Of a DNA stretch of 64,000 nucleotides, positions 1-7,631 are shown piece by piece. The DNA lies in contig NZ_JAAFGS010000004.1 in the NCBI RefSeq assembly GCF_011090185.1, positions 496,001-560,000 of the forward strand. The letters run 5' to 3'. A program made the position numbers and the translations under genes. The DNA comes from Saccharibacillus alkalitolerans. GTDB lineage: Bacteria; Bacillota; Bacilli; Paenibacillales; Paenibacillaceae. The notes beneath the pieces are model-generated. The model was given only the letters and a program-made list of their open reading frames with translations, had not been told where the DNA came from and did not search any database. How positions within the stretch are numbered: the stretch's first letter is position 1; every line of letters starts with the position of its first letter.

Positions 1-59
1 CCGATTTGGCGCAGCGCCGGCAGATCCGATACGCCGCATTTTCGAAGTTCCGTGGTCAT
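1..59 (-). CDS. N-terminus of a probable GNAT acetyltransferase (cut by window edge)
   Basis: Only the first 19 codons are inside the window. The ATG at 59 is preceded by a GGAGG-like site, and the translation MTTELRKCGVSDLPALRQIG has the look of the first beta strand and helix of GNAT N-acetyltransferases. It starts 25 bp after the stop of the MarR gene on the same strand, so the two are probably co-transcribed. The family call is inference from a very short stretch; the substrate is unknown. Confidence 0.5.
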   Translation of the reverse strand, partial: MTTELRKCGVSDLPALRQI

Positions 60-84
60 GTGTGCCTCCGCCTTTCGCTTCTGT

Positions 85-537
85 TCAATATTCCCTTTTG
101 CCGCCTTTTTTCACGAAGTCCCAGTCCGCTTCCACATTGGCGCGAATCTTCCGCAGCAGCCGGGCCGCCGTTTCCGCTTCGTCCGCCGACAGCCCCGCCA
201 GCGCGACGCCGTCCGAATGGACGTTTTCCCGCTTGATGACCGGATAGACGTCCTCTCCCTTTTTCGTCGGAAACAATTTCTTGATTTTGCGGTTGCGCTC
301 GTCGCCTCGCTTCTCCACGAACCCGTTCGTCTCCAGCTTCTGGATCGCCCGCGCCGCGGTGGTGCGATCCACTTTGATCATCTCGGCCAGCTTCTCCTGA
401 ATGATGCCGGGATGTTCGCAGACGCGGACCAGGTACAGATACTGTCCCTTGGTCAGGTCGTATTCCTTGAATTCGATGTTGCTGATGGAATCCAGAGACC
501 GGGCGATCATGCCGATCTCGCGCAAAATGTCCGTCAT
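85..537 (-). CDS. MarR-family transcriptional regulator
   Basis: A 150-residue winged-helix repressor of the MarR family. The N-terminal dimerisation helix is followed by the winged helix (about residues 35-100), including the recognition-helix stretch VDRTTAARAIQKLETNGFVEK and a wing with GDERNRKIKKLFPT. The ATG at 537 is chosen because GGAGGTGAGGGG precedes it; an upstream in-frame extension has no ribosome site. It lies just before a GNAT-like gene on the same strand, a common MarR/acetyltransferase arrangement. The ligand is unknown. Confidence 0.88.
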   Translation of the reverse strand: MTDILREIGMIARSLDSISNIEFKEYDLTKGQYLYLVRVCEHPGIIQEKLAEMIKVDRTTAARAIQKLETNGFVEKRGDERNRKIKKLFPTKKGEDVYPVIKRENVHSDGVALAGLSADEAETAARLLRKIRANVEADWDFVKKGGKREY

Positions 538-771
538 TCCCCTCACCTCCGGCAATCGGCGGCTCCGGATCGAGCTTCGCCATATATTCCGCAATATATC
601 GAATTTTTGTTGCATTTGCAATAAAAATAAATCCATGAAAAAGACGCCCGCCTCTCCCTTGGAATTTCAGGAAAGACGGACGCCTTTACATTCATTTCTA
701 TAAACCGTCCCGGTTGTTCCGAAACCGCGTTCGAGAGCAAAGTTTCGGCCGAGCAGCCGACCGCCCGATGC

Positions 772-1461
772 TCAGTATTCCGCCGTTACCGGAGGAGCCA
801 TCGTCAGCGACAGGTCGAGATTGCCGTTGCGGGTACGGATCGAATCGAGAAACGCTTTCTGATTGACCTGCCGGTCCATGGTGACGGAGTAGACGAGTTC
901 GTACAGACTGCCGAGTTCGGTGGTGCGGATCTTCTTCAGCTCGTGCTGCACGCCGAATTTGCGGAACACTTCTTCAAAAGCTTCTTCGTAACCGAGGTTT
1001 TCCGGAATGGTGACTTTGAGCGTCTTCTGCTGGGATTTCTTCACGCCGAACTTGAAGACGCTGAGCGCGAACATGACGGCGCAGAGAATGACGGTGAAGA
1101 GTACCGCGTAGCCGAGCGATCCGACGCCGCAGGCCAGACCGGCCGCCATCGTGAACAGGACGTACGTGATGTCTTTCGGATCGCCCGCCGCGCTGCGGAA
1201 ACGGATGATCGAGAACGCGCCGGCCAGGCTGAAGGCGCGGGCCACGTTGCTGCCGATCATCAAGATGATGACGGCGACGACGATCGGGAGGATAACCAGC
1301 GTTAATGTAAAGCCCTGCGTATAGGTGGTCTTGTTCGTTTTCATATAAGTCAGGCTGATAATAGCACCCAGCAGAATCGCCAGGCAGATCGTGACCAGAG
1401 CATTCGTCAGAGTCAAGTCTGTCGTACTTGTGGTCGTACTGTTGAGGATGGAATCAAGCAT
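772..1461 (-). CDS. DUF4956 membrane protein
   Basis: A 229-residue protein with three to four membrane segments in its first half (about residues 17-37, 48-70, 95-130), followed by a soluble C-terminal half. The stretch ARAFSLAGAFSIIRFRSA is typical of DUF4956. The ATG at 1461 follows AAAAGGAG at 10 nt and overlaps the end of the upstream polyphosphate polymerase gene by 8 nt (ATGCTTGA), so the two are translationally coupled. Pairing with a VTC-domain polymerase recurs in Firmicutes, which suggests a role with polyphosphate or its export, but the molecular function is not known. Confidence 0.85.
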   Translation of the reverse strand: MLDSILNSTTTSTTDLTLTNALVTICLAILLGAIISLTYMKTNKTTYTQGFTLTLVILPIVVAVIILMIGSNVARAFSLAGAFSIIRFRSAAGDPKDITYVLFTMAAGLACGVGSLGYAVLFTVILCAVMFALSVFKFGVKKSQQKTLKVTIPENLGYEEAFEEVFRKFGVQHELKKIRTTELGSLYELVYSVTMDRQVNQKAFLDSIRTRNGNLDLSLTMAPPVTAEY

Positions 1462-2287
1462 ATTGCACAATCTCCTTTTCGTTGGCTTGTTCGAAGTTCG
1501 GCAGATCGCGGAGCGCGCCGACTTGAGGATTCGGGTTAAGAGTCAGGTTTGGATTCGTTTGCAGCTCGGTCAGCGCTCGGCGGCTCTTGACCAGCTTCTT
1601 GTATTCGTTGCCGTATTTCGAGAAGCTCGTGCGGTACAGGCCGTGCTCCGACAGCATCTTGGACAGCCAGGCCGGCACCGTCTTCTCCGCTTTCACTTCC
1701 ATCAGCCATTGCCTCGGTTCCATCAGCTGCTCGCCGTAATCGCCGCATTCCAAATTCACGTCATAGCGGCGGCAGCGGATATTCGTGTCGAACGTGATGC
1801 GCAGGTCGCGGCTCGTCTTGTCGAACAGCGCTTTGCGGTCGTAGGACAGATACACTTTCGGCTCCAGGTCGTACAGACGGAGGAAATATTCGATCTCGCT
1901 CAGCACCTGAGCGTTCATGTAGGGCTGAAGCTTCGGCGGCCGTCCGGTGCGGACGAATTCGTAAGCTTCGCTCAGCTTGAGCGCCGTGCGGCGTTTGTTG
2001 ACCAGGCCGAACACTTTCTTTTTGATCTCCAGGTACACTTTCGCGTCTTCGTTCGGCACGCCGTAGGCGCGGAGGCGAAGTTTTTCTTTGTATTTGGGTT
2101 TCGCGAGGCTCTGCCGGATCAGGGAATCGTGCGGAGTGTCGAAATACAGGTTGCTGATGCAGTAGAACTCGTTTTTGTTGTATTCGTCTTTCTCCATATA
2201 TTCCAGCAGCGCGCCGTAGATTCGCTCGTAGGCCGCATGATCCATCAGGTATTTGCTCTCGTACCGGTTGAAGACTTCGATCGCCAT
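1454..2287 (-). CDS. VTC-domain polyphosphate polymerase
   Basis: A 277-residue protein that fits the VTC (vacuolar transporter chaperone) polymerase domain, which makes inorganic polyphosphate from a nucleotide triphosphate inside a beta tunnel lined with basic residues. Visible signatures are RYESKYLMD at the N-terminus, KEKLRLRAYG, the LEIKKKVFGLVNKRR strand pair and MEVKAEKTVPAWLS near the C-terminus. No membrane segment is present, so it probably relies on the DUF4956 partner for membrane contact. It is the first gene of a two-gene operon divergent from a two-component system and shares a promoter motif with it. Confidence 0.88.
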   Translation of the reverse strand: MAIEVFNRYESKYLMDHAAYERIYGALLEYMEKDEYNKNEFYCISNLYFDTPHDSLIRQSLAKPKYKEKLRLRAYGVPNEDAKVYLEIKKKVFGLVNKRRTALKLSEAYEFVRTGRPPKLQPYMNAQVLSEIEYFLRLYDLEPKVYLSYDRKALFDKTSRDLRITFDTNIRCRRYDVNLECGDYGEQLMEPRQWLMEVKAEKTVPAWLSKMLSEHGLYRTSFSKYGNEYKKLVKSRRALTELQTNPNLTLNPNPQVGALRDLPNFEQANEKEIVQYA

Positions 2288-2340
2288 GATTCATCGTTCC
2301 TTTCGCTGTGTGATTATCGGTGTTCAGTTGCCATGTCCGT

Positions 2341-2374
2341 ATCTTAGGCCGGCAACCTTTAGCGAATCTTAAAG
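2341..2374 (-). promoter_or_regulatory. Promoter of the VTC operon with a TTAAG/TAAAG direct-repeat motif
   Basis: Read on the minus strand, CTTTAAGATTCGCTAAAGG (2374-2356) is followed after 9 bp by TAAGAT (2346-2341), a plausible -10 box. The motif matches 15 of 19 bases with the one at 2471-2489, all four differences being transitions, and the spacing to the -10 box is the same. This looks like an activator site replacing a poor -35 element. Confidence 0.6.
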
Positions 2375-2470
2375 ATTGCGAAGTTTGTAAAATGAGATCA
2401 GCCACCCATAGAAAAAGAGAACCGACAGGCCGGTTCTCTTTGCGACACGATTCTTTTCAGAACCCGAATA

Positions 2471-2504
2471 CCTTAAGGTTCATTAAAGGGTCGCCCGATA
2501 TAAT
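2471..2504 (+). promoter_or_regulatory. Promoter of the two-component operon with the same motif
   Basis: CCTTAAGGTTCATTAAAGG (2471-2489) lies 9 bp before a perfect TATAAT (2499-2504). The -35 position has no good TTGACA match, as expected for an activator-dependent promoter. The two half-sites (TTAAG and TAAAG, 11 bp apart) fit binding by an OmpR-type dimer, so autoregulation by the adjacent response regulator is likely. Confidence 0.62.
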
Positions 2505-2565
2505 GAAGACAGTCGATAAACGAAAGCGTACATGCAGGCGAAACTCAAACAAAGGGTGACGAGAT

Positions 2566-3246
2566 ATGAGAATTTTGATCGTGGAAGACGAAGAACATCT
2601 GGCGGAAGCCTTGTCCCAAATTTTGAAAAAGAACAACTATTCCGTCGATGTCGTGCATGACGGCGAGGACGGGCTGGATTACGCGCTCAGCGGCATTTAC
2701 GATCTGCTGCTGCTCGACATCATGCTGCCGGGGCGGGACGGAATCAGCATCCTCAAAAAGGTGCGGGCCGAAGGCATGGCCGTTCCGGTCATTCTGCTGA
2801 CGGCGAAAGGCGAGATCCCCGACAAAATCGCGGGGCTGGATCACGGGGCGGACGATTACGTGGCGAAGCCTTTTTCCTCGGACGAATTGATGGCGAGAAT
2901 CCGGGCGGCGATGCGGCGCAAAGGCGAAGTGATGCCCGAAGACGCGCTGAAATTCGGCGACCTGGAGCTGAACGCTTCGAATCCGAAGCTGACGGTGCGG
3001 GGCAAGGAAATCAAGCTGAATCCGAAGGAGAGCGAACTGCTGGAGCTGCTGATCCTTCGCAAGCAGGCGGTGACGTCGAAGGAGCAAATCATCGAAAAGC
3101 TGTGGGGATTCGACTCGGAAGCGGAACATAACAACGTGGAAGTGTACGTTTCCTTTTTGCGCAAAAAGCTGAACTTCCTCGCCTCGGACACGCGCATCGC
3201 GACGATCCGCGGTGTCGGCTACGTGCTGGAGGAGGGCAAAGGATAA
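2566..3246 (+). CDS. OmpR-family response regulator
   Basis: A 226-residue two-domain regulator. The receiver domain (residues 1-115) has the acidic pair in VEDEE, the phospho-acceptor Asp51 in LLLLDIMLPGRDG, and the conserved lysine in AKPFS. The C-terminal winged helix (about 130-224) ends in RGVGYVLEE, the OmpR signature. The start follows GGGTGACGAG. It overlaps the sensor kinase gene by one base. Likely targets, judged from shared promoter motifs, are its own operon and the VTC/DUF4956 operon. Confidence 0.93.
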   Translation: MRILIVEDEEHLAEALSQILKKNNYSVDVVHDGEDGLDYALSGIYDLLLLDIMLPGRDGISILKKVRAEGMAVPVILLTAKGEIPDKIAGLDHGADDYVAKPFSSDELMARIRAAMRRKGEVMPEDALKFGDLELNASNPKLTVRGKEIKLNPKESELLELLILRKQAVTSKEQIIEKLWGFDSEAEHNNVEVYVSFLRKKLNFLASDTRIATIRGVGYVLEEGKG

Positions 3247-4646
3247 TGGAGCGAGACCTCGGCACCGGCCGTAAACACGATCTATCCAATCCGCTGTTCA
3301 AAAAGCTGCGCGACCGCTTCCTGATCGTCAATCTGGTCACGATCGTCATGATCATGCTGGTCGCCTTCGCGACCATCTACACGATCACGTACCGGCAGGT
3401 ACAGGGCGAGATCGGCATGGATCTGGAGCGGACGACCGATAGGTATCGCACCGGCGCGAACGGCTTCAATCCTCGGGGCGGAAACGGCTTGAACGATTCG
3501 GCGGCGGCCGGTTCGTTAACAGGAGGCAGCCTGCCGTCTTCCGGGAACTCCGGAGGAGACGGATTCGGCGGCGATAAGGACGGGCCGCCGACCGGCGGCG
3601 GATTCGGCGGCGGCACGCCGCCCGAACGTTCCATCTCGTTCATGCTGCGGACCGACTCGGCCGGCGCTCTGACGGAATCGGAGTCGCGGTTTGCGATGAC
3701 CGACGATTTCTATGCCGAGGCGCTGGAGCAGGCGGCGCGGATCGACCGCGACCGGGGCGGCTTCACGCTGGGCGACAGCCGCTGGACGTTCAACCGGATG
3801 CGGACGGGAGACGGTACGATGTACGTCTTCATCGACACGACGGCGCGCCAGCAGATTTTGACGACGCTGATCTATACCTTCGCCGCCGTAGGACTCGGCA
3901 TGCTGGTCGTGCTGTTCTTCTTCAGCCGGTTCTTCGCCAATCGGTCGATCCGGCCGGTACGCGAAGCGTTCGAGAAGCAGAAGCAGTTTATCGCGGACGC
4001 TTCTCACGAGCTGAAGACGCCGCTGGCGGTCATCAACACGAACGCCGACGCGCTGCTCGCGAACGGCGGCGAGACGGTCCGCAGCCAGGAGAAATGGCTG
4101 CGCTACATCAAGTCGGAGACCGAGCGCATGGCGAAGCTGACCGGCGACCTGCTGTATCTGACCGAGATGGACGACTCGCGCTCGCACTTGATCCAGTCCC
4201 GATTCGATCTCAGCGACGCGGTCGAAAATGTCATGCTGACGATGGAAGCCGTCATCTTCGAGAAAGATTTGTCGCTGAATTACGACATCGAACCGGATTT
4301 AAGCATCGTCGGCAGCCGCGAGCAGATCGTCCAAGTGACGATGATCCTGCTCGACAACGCGATCAAATACGCCGATCCGCGCGGGACGATCGACGTTACG
4401 CTGAAGCGCGAGCACGGCGAGATCGTAATCGCCGTGACCAACACCGGCGAAGGCATTCCCGCCGAGCACCTGCCCCGCGTGTTCGACCGCTTCTACCGCA
4501 CCGACCAGTCGCGGACCCGCTCGCAGGGCGGGCACGGCCTGGGGCTGGCGATCGCCAAGTCGATCGTCGAGCGGCATAAGGGACGGATCTCGGTCAAGAG
4601 CACGCCCGGCGAGAAAACGACGTTCGGCGTGCATTTTCCGGCTTGA
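3246..4646 (+). CDS. Sensor histidine kinase with Gly/Pro-rich extracellular domain
   Basis: A 466-residue membrane kinase. Transmembrane segments lie at about residues 27-50 and 200-222. The extracellular part between them holds an unusual glycine- and proline-rich, low-complexity stretch (about 75-122). The cytoplasmic part has the H box with His254 (ASHELKTPL), the N box (LDNAIKYAD), and the G boxes (NTGEGIP, GHGLGLAIAKS). The gene starts on the last base of the response-regulator stop codon. The stimulus is unknown; polyphosphate or envelope stress is a guess from the predicted regulon. Confidence 0.92.
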   Translation: MERDLGTGRKHDLSNPLFKKLRDRFLIVNLVTIVMIMLVAFATIYTITYRQVQGEIGMDLERTTDRYRTGANGFNPRGGNGLNDSAAAGSLTGGSLPSSGNSGGDGFGGDKDGPPTGGGFGGGTPPERSISFMLRTDSAGALTESESRFAMTDDFYAEALEQAARIDRDRGGFTLGDSRWTFNRMRTGDGTMYVFIDTTARQQILTTLIYTFAAVGLGMLVVLFFFSRFFANRSIRPVREAFEKQKQFIADASHELKTPLAVINTNADALLANGGETVRSQEKWLRYIKSETERMAKLTGDLLYLTEMDDSRSHLIQSRFDLSDAVENVMLTMEAVIFEKDLSLNYDIEPDLSIVGSREQIVQVTMILLDNAIKYADPRGTIDVTLKREHGEIVIAVTNTGEGIPAEHLPRVFDRFYRTDQSRTRSQGGHGLGLAIAKSIVERHKGRISVKSTPGEKTTFGVHFPA

Positions 4647-4660
4647 TTCCAGGCTACTCG

Positions 4661-4679
4661 CCTTAAGCTTCATAAAAAT
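4661..4679 (+). promoter_or_regulatory. Weaker copy of the TTAAG motif before the DUF305 gene
   Basis: CCTTAAGCTTCATAAAAAT matches the motif at 2471 in 15 of 19 positions, but the second half-site is degraded and no -10 box sits 9 bp downstream. It lies about 80 bp before the DUF305 start and may be a degenerate or chance match. Confidence 0.35.
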
Positions 4680-4760
4680 TTCGGTTCAACCGTGCATCAC
4701 ACGCTCTTCTTTGGGTAAAACGAATGTTATGCAAAAGTTTAACGCAAAGGAGCCGTGACT

Positions 4761-5219
4761 ATGCACAAACAAAGTTATGCCAAGTTCGGACTCATGATTC
4801 TCGTCTCTACGCTGGTTATGTTTGCGCTGATGTATTTTAACATCTTCCAGTTGAACCATATCTTCTTCAGCGAAACGCGCGCTTACATGGCCGTTATGAT
4901 GGGTGCCGCCATGGCATTCATCATGATGGGGTTCATGTGGAAGATGTATGCCAACCGCAAAGTCAATGCTCTCATCTTGGTTTGCAGCGCCGCCGTATTC
5001 GGCGTGTCGCTATGGCTCGTACGCAGCCAGGCTACGGTCGACGACGTCGCCTGGATGAAGGCGATGATCCCGCACCATTCTATCGCCGTGCTGACCAGCG
5101 AGCGCGCTCACCTCTCCGATCCGCGCGTTCAGGACTTGGCCAACCGCATCATCGAGGCCCAACTTCGCGAGATCGACGAAATGAAAGGGCTGATTCGGTC
5201 GATCGAGAGCGGCAGTTAA
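4761..5219 (+). CDS. DUF305 membrane protein
   Basis: A 152-residue protein with three N-terminal membrane segments (about 8-28, 36-56, 64-83) and a C-terminal DUF305 domain with the metal-ligand-like core MKAMIPHHSIAVLTSERA and the helix DPRVQDLANRIIEAQLREIDEM. DUF305 proteins are ferritin-like and often linked to copper or metal stress; the reaction is not established. The ATG at 4761 is preferred over a GTG six bases earlier because AAAGGAG lies 8 nt upstream. It follows the two-component system by 114 bp. Confidence 0.88.
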   Translation: MHKQSYAKFGLMILVSTLVMFALMYFNIFQLNHIFFSETRAYMAVMMGAAMAFIMMGFMWKMYANRKVNALILVCSAAVFGVSLWLVRSQATVDDVAWMKAMIPHHSIAVLTSERAHLSDPRVQDLANRIIEAQLREIDEMKGLIRSIESGS

Positions 5220-5262
5220 GCGTGATTTCATGCGCATCTTCGCCTCGCTTTGTTCCGAACGG

Positions 5263-5306
5263 CCAAAAAAGAGGACTTCCCGCCTACGTGGGAAGTCCTC
5301 TTTTGG
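5263..5306. terminator. Bidirectional terminator between convergent genes
   Basis: A long perfect stem (GAGGACTTCCC with its complement) around a 7-nt loop, flanked by A and T runs, so it can end transcription from both the DUF305 gene and the SEC-C gene. Confidence 0.85.
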
Positions 5307-5343
5307 CATACGCCCGTATAGACGGAGACAAGGTTCCGGTCCG

Positions 5344-5919
5344 TCACTGCTGCCCGCGCGTTTCCACGTCCAGCTCGAACCCCTCCGGCTCTCCCGCTCC
5401 TTCGAGCGGCGTAAGCGTCCAGTCCGTCAGTCCGCCGGCTTCGTCCGTAACCAATACGGCTCCGGCAATCTTCGCCTCTTCGCCCAGTCCCTGCTTCAGC
5501 GCTTCCGCAGAGAACGCCAGCAGCGGACGCAGCACGTCCTGCTCCTCGAATCCGCCCAAAACCAGTCCGCTCCAGACGCGGTTCGCCAGCGCCTCGAGCA
5601 GGCGTCGTTCCGTCGGACGGAAGCCTTCGCCGTACGGTGTGACCGCGTGCAGCCGCCCGCTCTCCAGATCTTCCAGCAGGTCGCCCGCGAGAGCCATCAG
5701 CCCGGCGTCCAGCGCCTCGGAGCGCCCCTCTTCCTGCAGCCGGCCGTTCAGTTCGGCGATTCGGCCCGTATAGTGGCTCCGCGGCGAGAAGGCCGGATCG
5801 GCTTTCCGGAGCTCGGCGAATTTCGCGGAGTCGACGAATTTCGGATCTTTGTCGATGCAGCATTTCTTGTACTTTTTGCCCGAACCGCAGAAGCACGGGT
5901 CGTTTCTTCCGATTTTCAA
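5344..5919 (-). CDS. SEC-C motif protein
   Basis: A protein of about 191 residues that begins directly with a SEC-C zinc-binding motif (GRNDPCFCGSGKKYKKCC), as found at the end of SecA and in YecA/YchJ-type proteins. The remaining part is acidic and helical and is not recognised. The TTG at 5919 is chosen because AGGAGAG lies just before it; a second TTG seven codons upstream overlaps that site. The next gene upstream (5988) runs the same way. A role in binding partners of the secretion or translation machinery is possible but unproven. Confidence 0.8.
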   Translation of the reverse strand: MKIGRNDPCFCGSGKKYKKCCIDKDPKFVDSAKFAELRKADPAFSPRSHYTGRIAELNGRLQEEGRSEALDAGLMALAGDLLEDLESGRLHAVTPYGEGFRPTERRLLEALANRVWSGLVLGGFEEQDVLRPLLAFSAEALKQGLGEEAKIAGAVLVTDEAGGLTDWTLTPLEGAGEPEGFELDVETRGQQ

Positions 5920-5987
5920 CGCACTCTCTCCTTTTTTCAAGTCTTGCCCTCTGTGCCCTGCGCCGCATGCCCGCTTCGCCTTCGCGC

Positions 5988-6566
5988 TTATTCCGGCTTG
6001 ACGCCCGCCGCGGCTTCTTCCGCGGCAGCCGAATGTTCATAAGCGCTCAGCAGCCCTTCGTAGACCAGCTTCATCCGCTCGCTCCGCCGGAAATCGTCCG
6101 GCGTCACCAGCGCGGGCAGCTTATCCCAGATTTTGATTCCGGACCGCCGCAAAATTTCCGCCACGAACTGCGAGCAGAAGTACGAGTTGCTGAACTCTAC
6201 CGGTTCTTTGAGGGCCACGCCGACAATGCCGAGCAGATTGTACAGGTACTTTTCCCGGCTGCGGATAAAGACGTTGAGCACCCGTCTCATCTTCTCCACT
6301 TCGCGCTCGCTCACCTGCAGCTCATAGATGACGCAGGTCGTATTCGGATAGCGGCTGAACGTGCCCGTGCGAATATCTTCGCGCACGAAGCCTCCGTCGA
6401 GCGGGTTGTACGGATTTTTCCGGCCGAAGCTGTACAGCTCCGTCAACCCGCGGTCGAACGCGATCGACGCATGGTTGTAGGGCGCCCGCGTGTAGACCTG
6501 GATCATTCTCGTAAACAGCGTGCCCGTGTTCGTCAGCAGAATGTATACAGACCGTCGATCGGTCAT
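5988..6566 (-). CDS. YiiX/YebB-like permuted papain-fold protein
   Basis: A 192-residue protein resembling the permuted NlpC/P60-like cysteine hydrolases. The histidine motif PYNHASIAFD comes first (about residues 28-37) and the cysteine motif SYFCSQFVAEIL later (about 148-159), the order expected for the permuted fold. Members act as amidases, peptidases or acyl hydrolases; the substrate here is not known. No signal peptide is seen. The ATG at 6566 is preceded by GGAGGGAG; a longer in-frame start lacks such a site. Confidence 0.75.
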   Translation of the reverse strand: MTDRRSVYILLTNTGTLFTRMIQVYTRAPYNHASIAFDRGLTELYSFGRKNPYNPLDGGFVREDIRTGTFSRYPNTTCVIYELQVSEREVEKMRRVLNVFIRSREKYLYNLLGIVGVALKEPVEFSNSYFCSQFVAEILRRSGIKIWDKLPALVTPDDFRRSERMKLVYEGLLSAYEHSAAAEEAAAGVKPE

Positions 6567-6713
6567 CGCGGATCTCCCTCCTGCGCGGCGCAAGCGGCCC
6601 GAATCCGCTTTTTCCCGGCGTCAGATTCGTATTGCGCCTTTTTGAATGATTCCTTTATGATAACATAGGTAAGCTTCCACGGACTGCTATTTCAACCCTA
6701 AGTTGGTGATAAT

Positions 6714-7631
6714 TTGTTCAGCTCCTATGTCGTTCTGCTGCTCGCGCTGGCCGTGCTGATCGTCGCGAATCTGGTGTACGCGTTCGTCAGCCGGCGCCAC
6801 CGGGACAAAGATTACTCGACCATCGGTACCCGCATGAAAGCCTGGTGGGGCATGTTCTTCATTTTCTGCCTCGCGACGCTCTTTACGCCCGCCGTCTCGC
6901 TGGTTTCGCTGATGATTCTCTGCTTTTTCGCCCTGCAGGAATATTTCTCGATGATCCGCGGCACCCGCAAAGCCGATCGCAGGCTGTTCTTGTGGGCGTA
7001 TCTCGCCATTCCCGTGCAGTTCTACTGGATCTACGTCGGCTGGTACGGCATGTTCATCGTGTTCATCCCGCTGTACGTATTCCTGGTGCTGCCGATTCCG
7101 CGCCTGCTGGGCAAAGGCACGTTCGGCTTCCTGCGCAGCGTCAGCTCGACCCAGTGGGGGCTGATGCTCATGGTGTTCGGTCTCAGCCACTTGGCCTATT
7201 TCCAGTTCGCGACGCCGGAATACGGCGGCGGACTGGTGCTGTTCCTCGTCGTCCTGACCCAGCTGCACGATGTGGTCCATACGGTCATCTCGCTCTATCT
7301 CGGCAAAAAGAAAGTGGTCCCCACAGCCAATCCCAACCTGACCTGGGAAGGCTTCGTCGGCGCCCTGATCGTCACGACCGGCGCGGCGCTGGCGTTGGCT
7401 CCCTATCTCACTCCGTTCGGCATGCCCGCGGCTTTCTGGTTCGGCGTTCTGCTGTCGTTCGCGGCGTTTTTCGGCAGCTTGACCGTCTCCGTGCTGAAGC
7501 GCGATCTGCTGAACGGGGACGAAGACAAAGGCGGCGCGCCGAAAAAAAGATACTTAAGCCAGATCGACAGCCTAACTTACACCGCGCCGGTATTTTTCCA
7601 CGTTGTACGGTACTTTTTCGATTTCATGTAA
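6714..7631 (+). CDS. CdsA-like phosphatidate cytidylyltransferase homologue
   Basis: A 305-residue membrane protein with about eight hydrophobic segments that fits the CDP-diglyceride synthetase family, which makes CDP-diacylglycerol from phosphatidate and CTP. The C-terminal signature is divergent: SVLKRDLLNGDEDKGG and YLSQIDSLTYTAP stand where standard CdsA has S-x-x-KR-x4-KD and a GGxxDRxDS element, so the basic/acidic framework and the IDS are kept but the HGG is missing. It may be a second, specialised enzyme rather than housekeeping CdsA. The start is a TTG after GGTGATAA. Confidence 0.75.
   Translation: MFSSYVVLLLALAVLIVANLVYAFVSRRHRDKDYSTIGTRMKAWWGMFFIFCLATLFTPAVSLVSLMILCFFALQEYFSMIRGTRKADRRLFLWAYLAIPVQFYWIYVGWYGMFIVFIPLYVFLVLPIPRLLGKGTFGFLRSVSSTQWGLMLMVFGLSHLAYFQFATPEYGGGLVLFLVVLTQLHDVVHTVISLYLGKKKVVPTANPNLTWEGFVGALIVTTGAALALAPYLTPFGMPAAFWFGVLLSFAAFFGSLTVSVLKRDLLNGDEDKGGAPKKRYLSQIDSLTYTAPVFFHVVRYFFDFM

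Noticed and set aside
1391-2347. Long open frames on the strand opposite to real genes (here over the VTC gene; likewise over phosphoketolases, GH3 and GH94-type genes)
   Set aside because: High-GC genes give long open antisense frames. The opposite strand carries recognised domains and ribosome sites; these frames do not.
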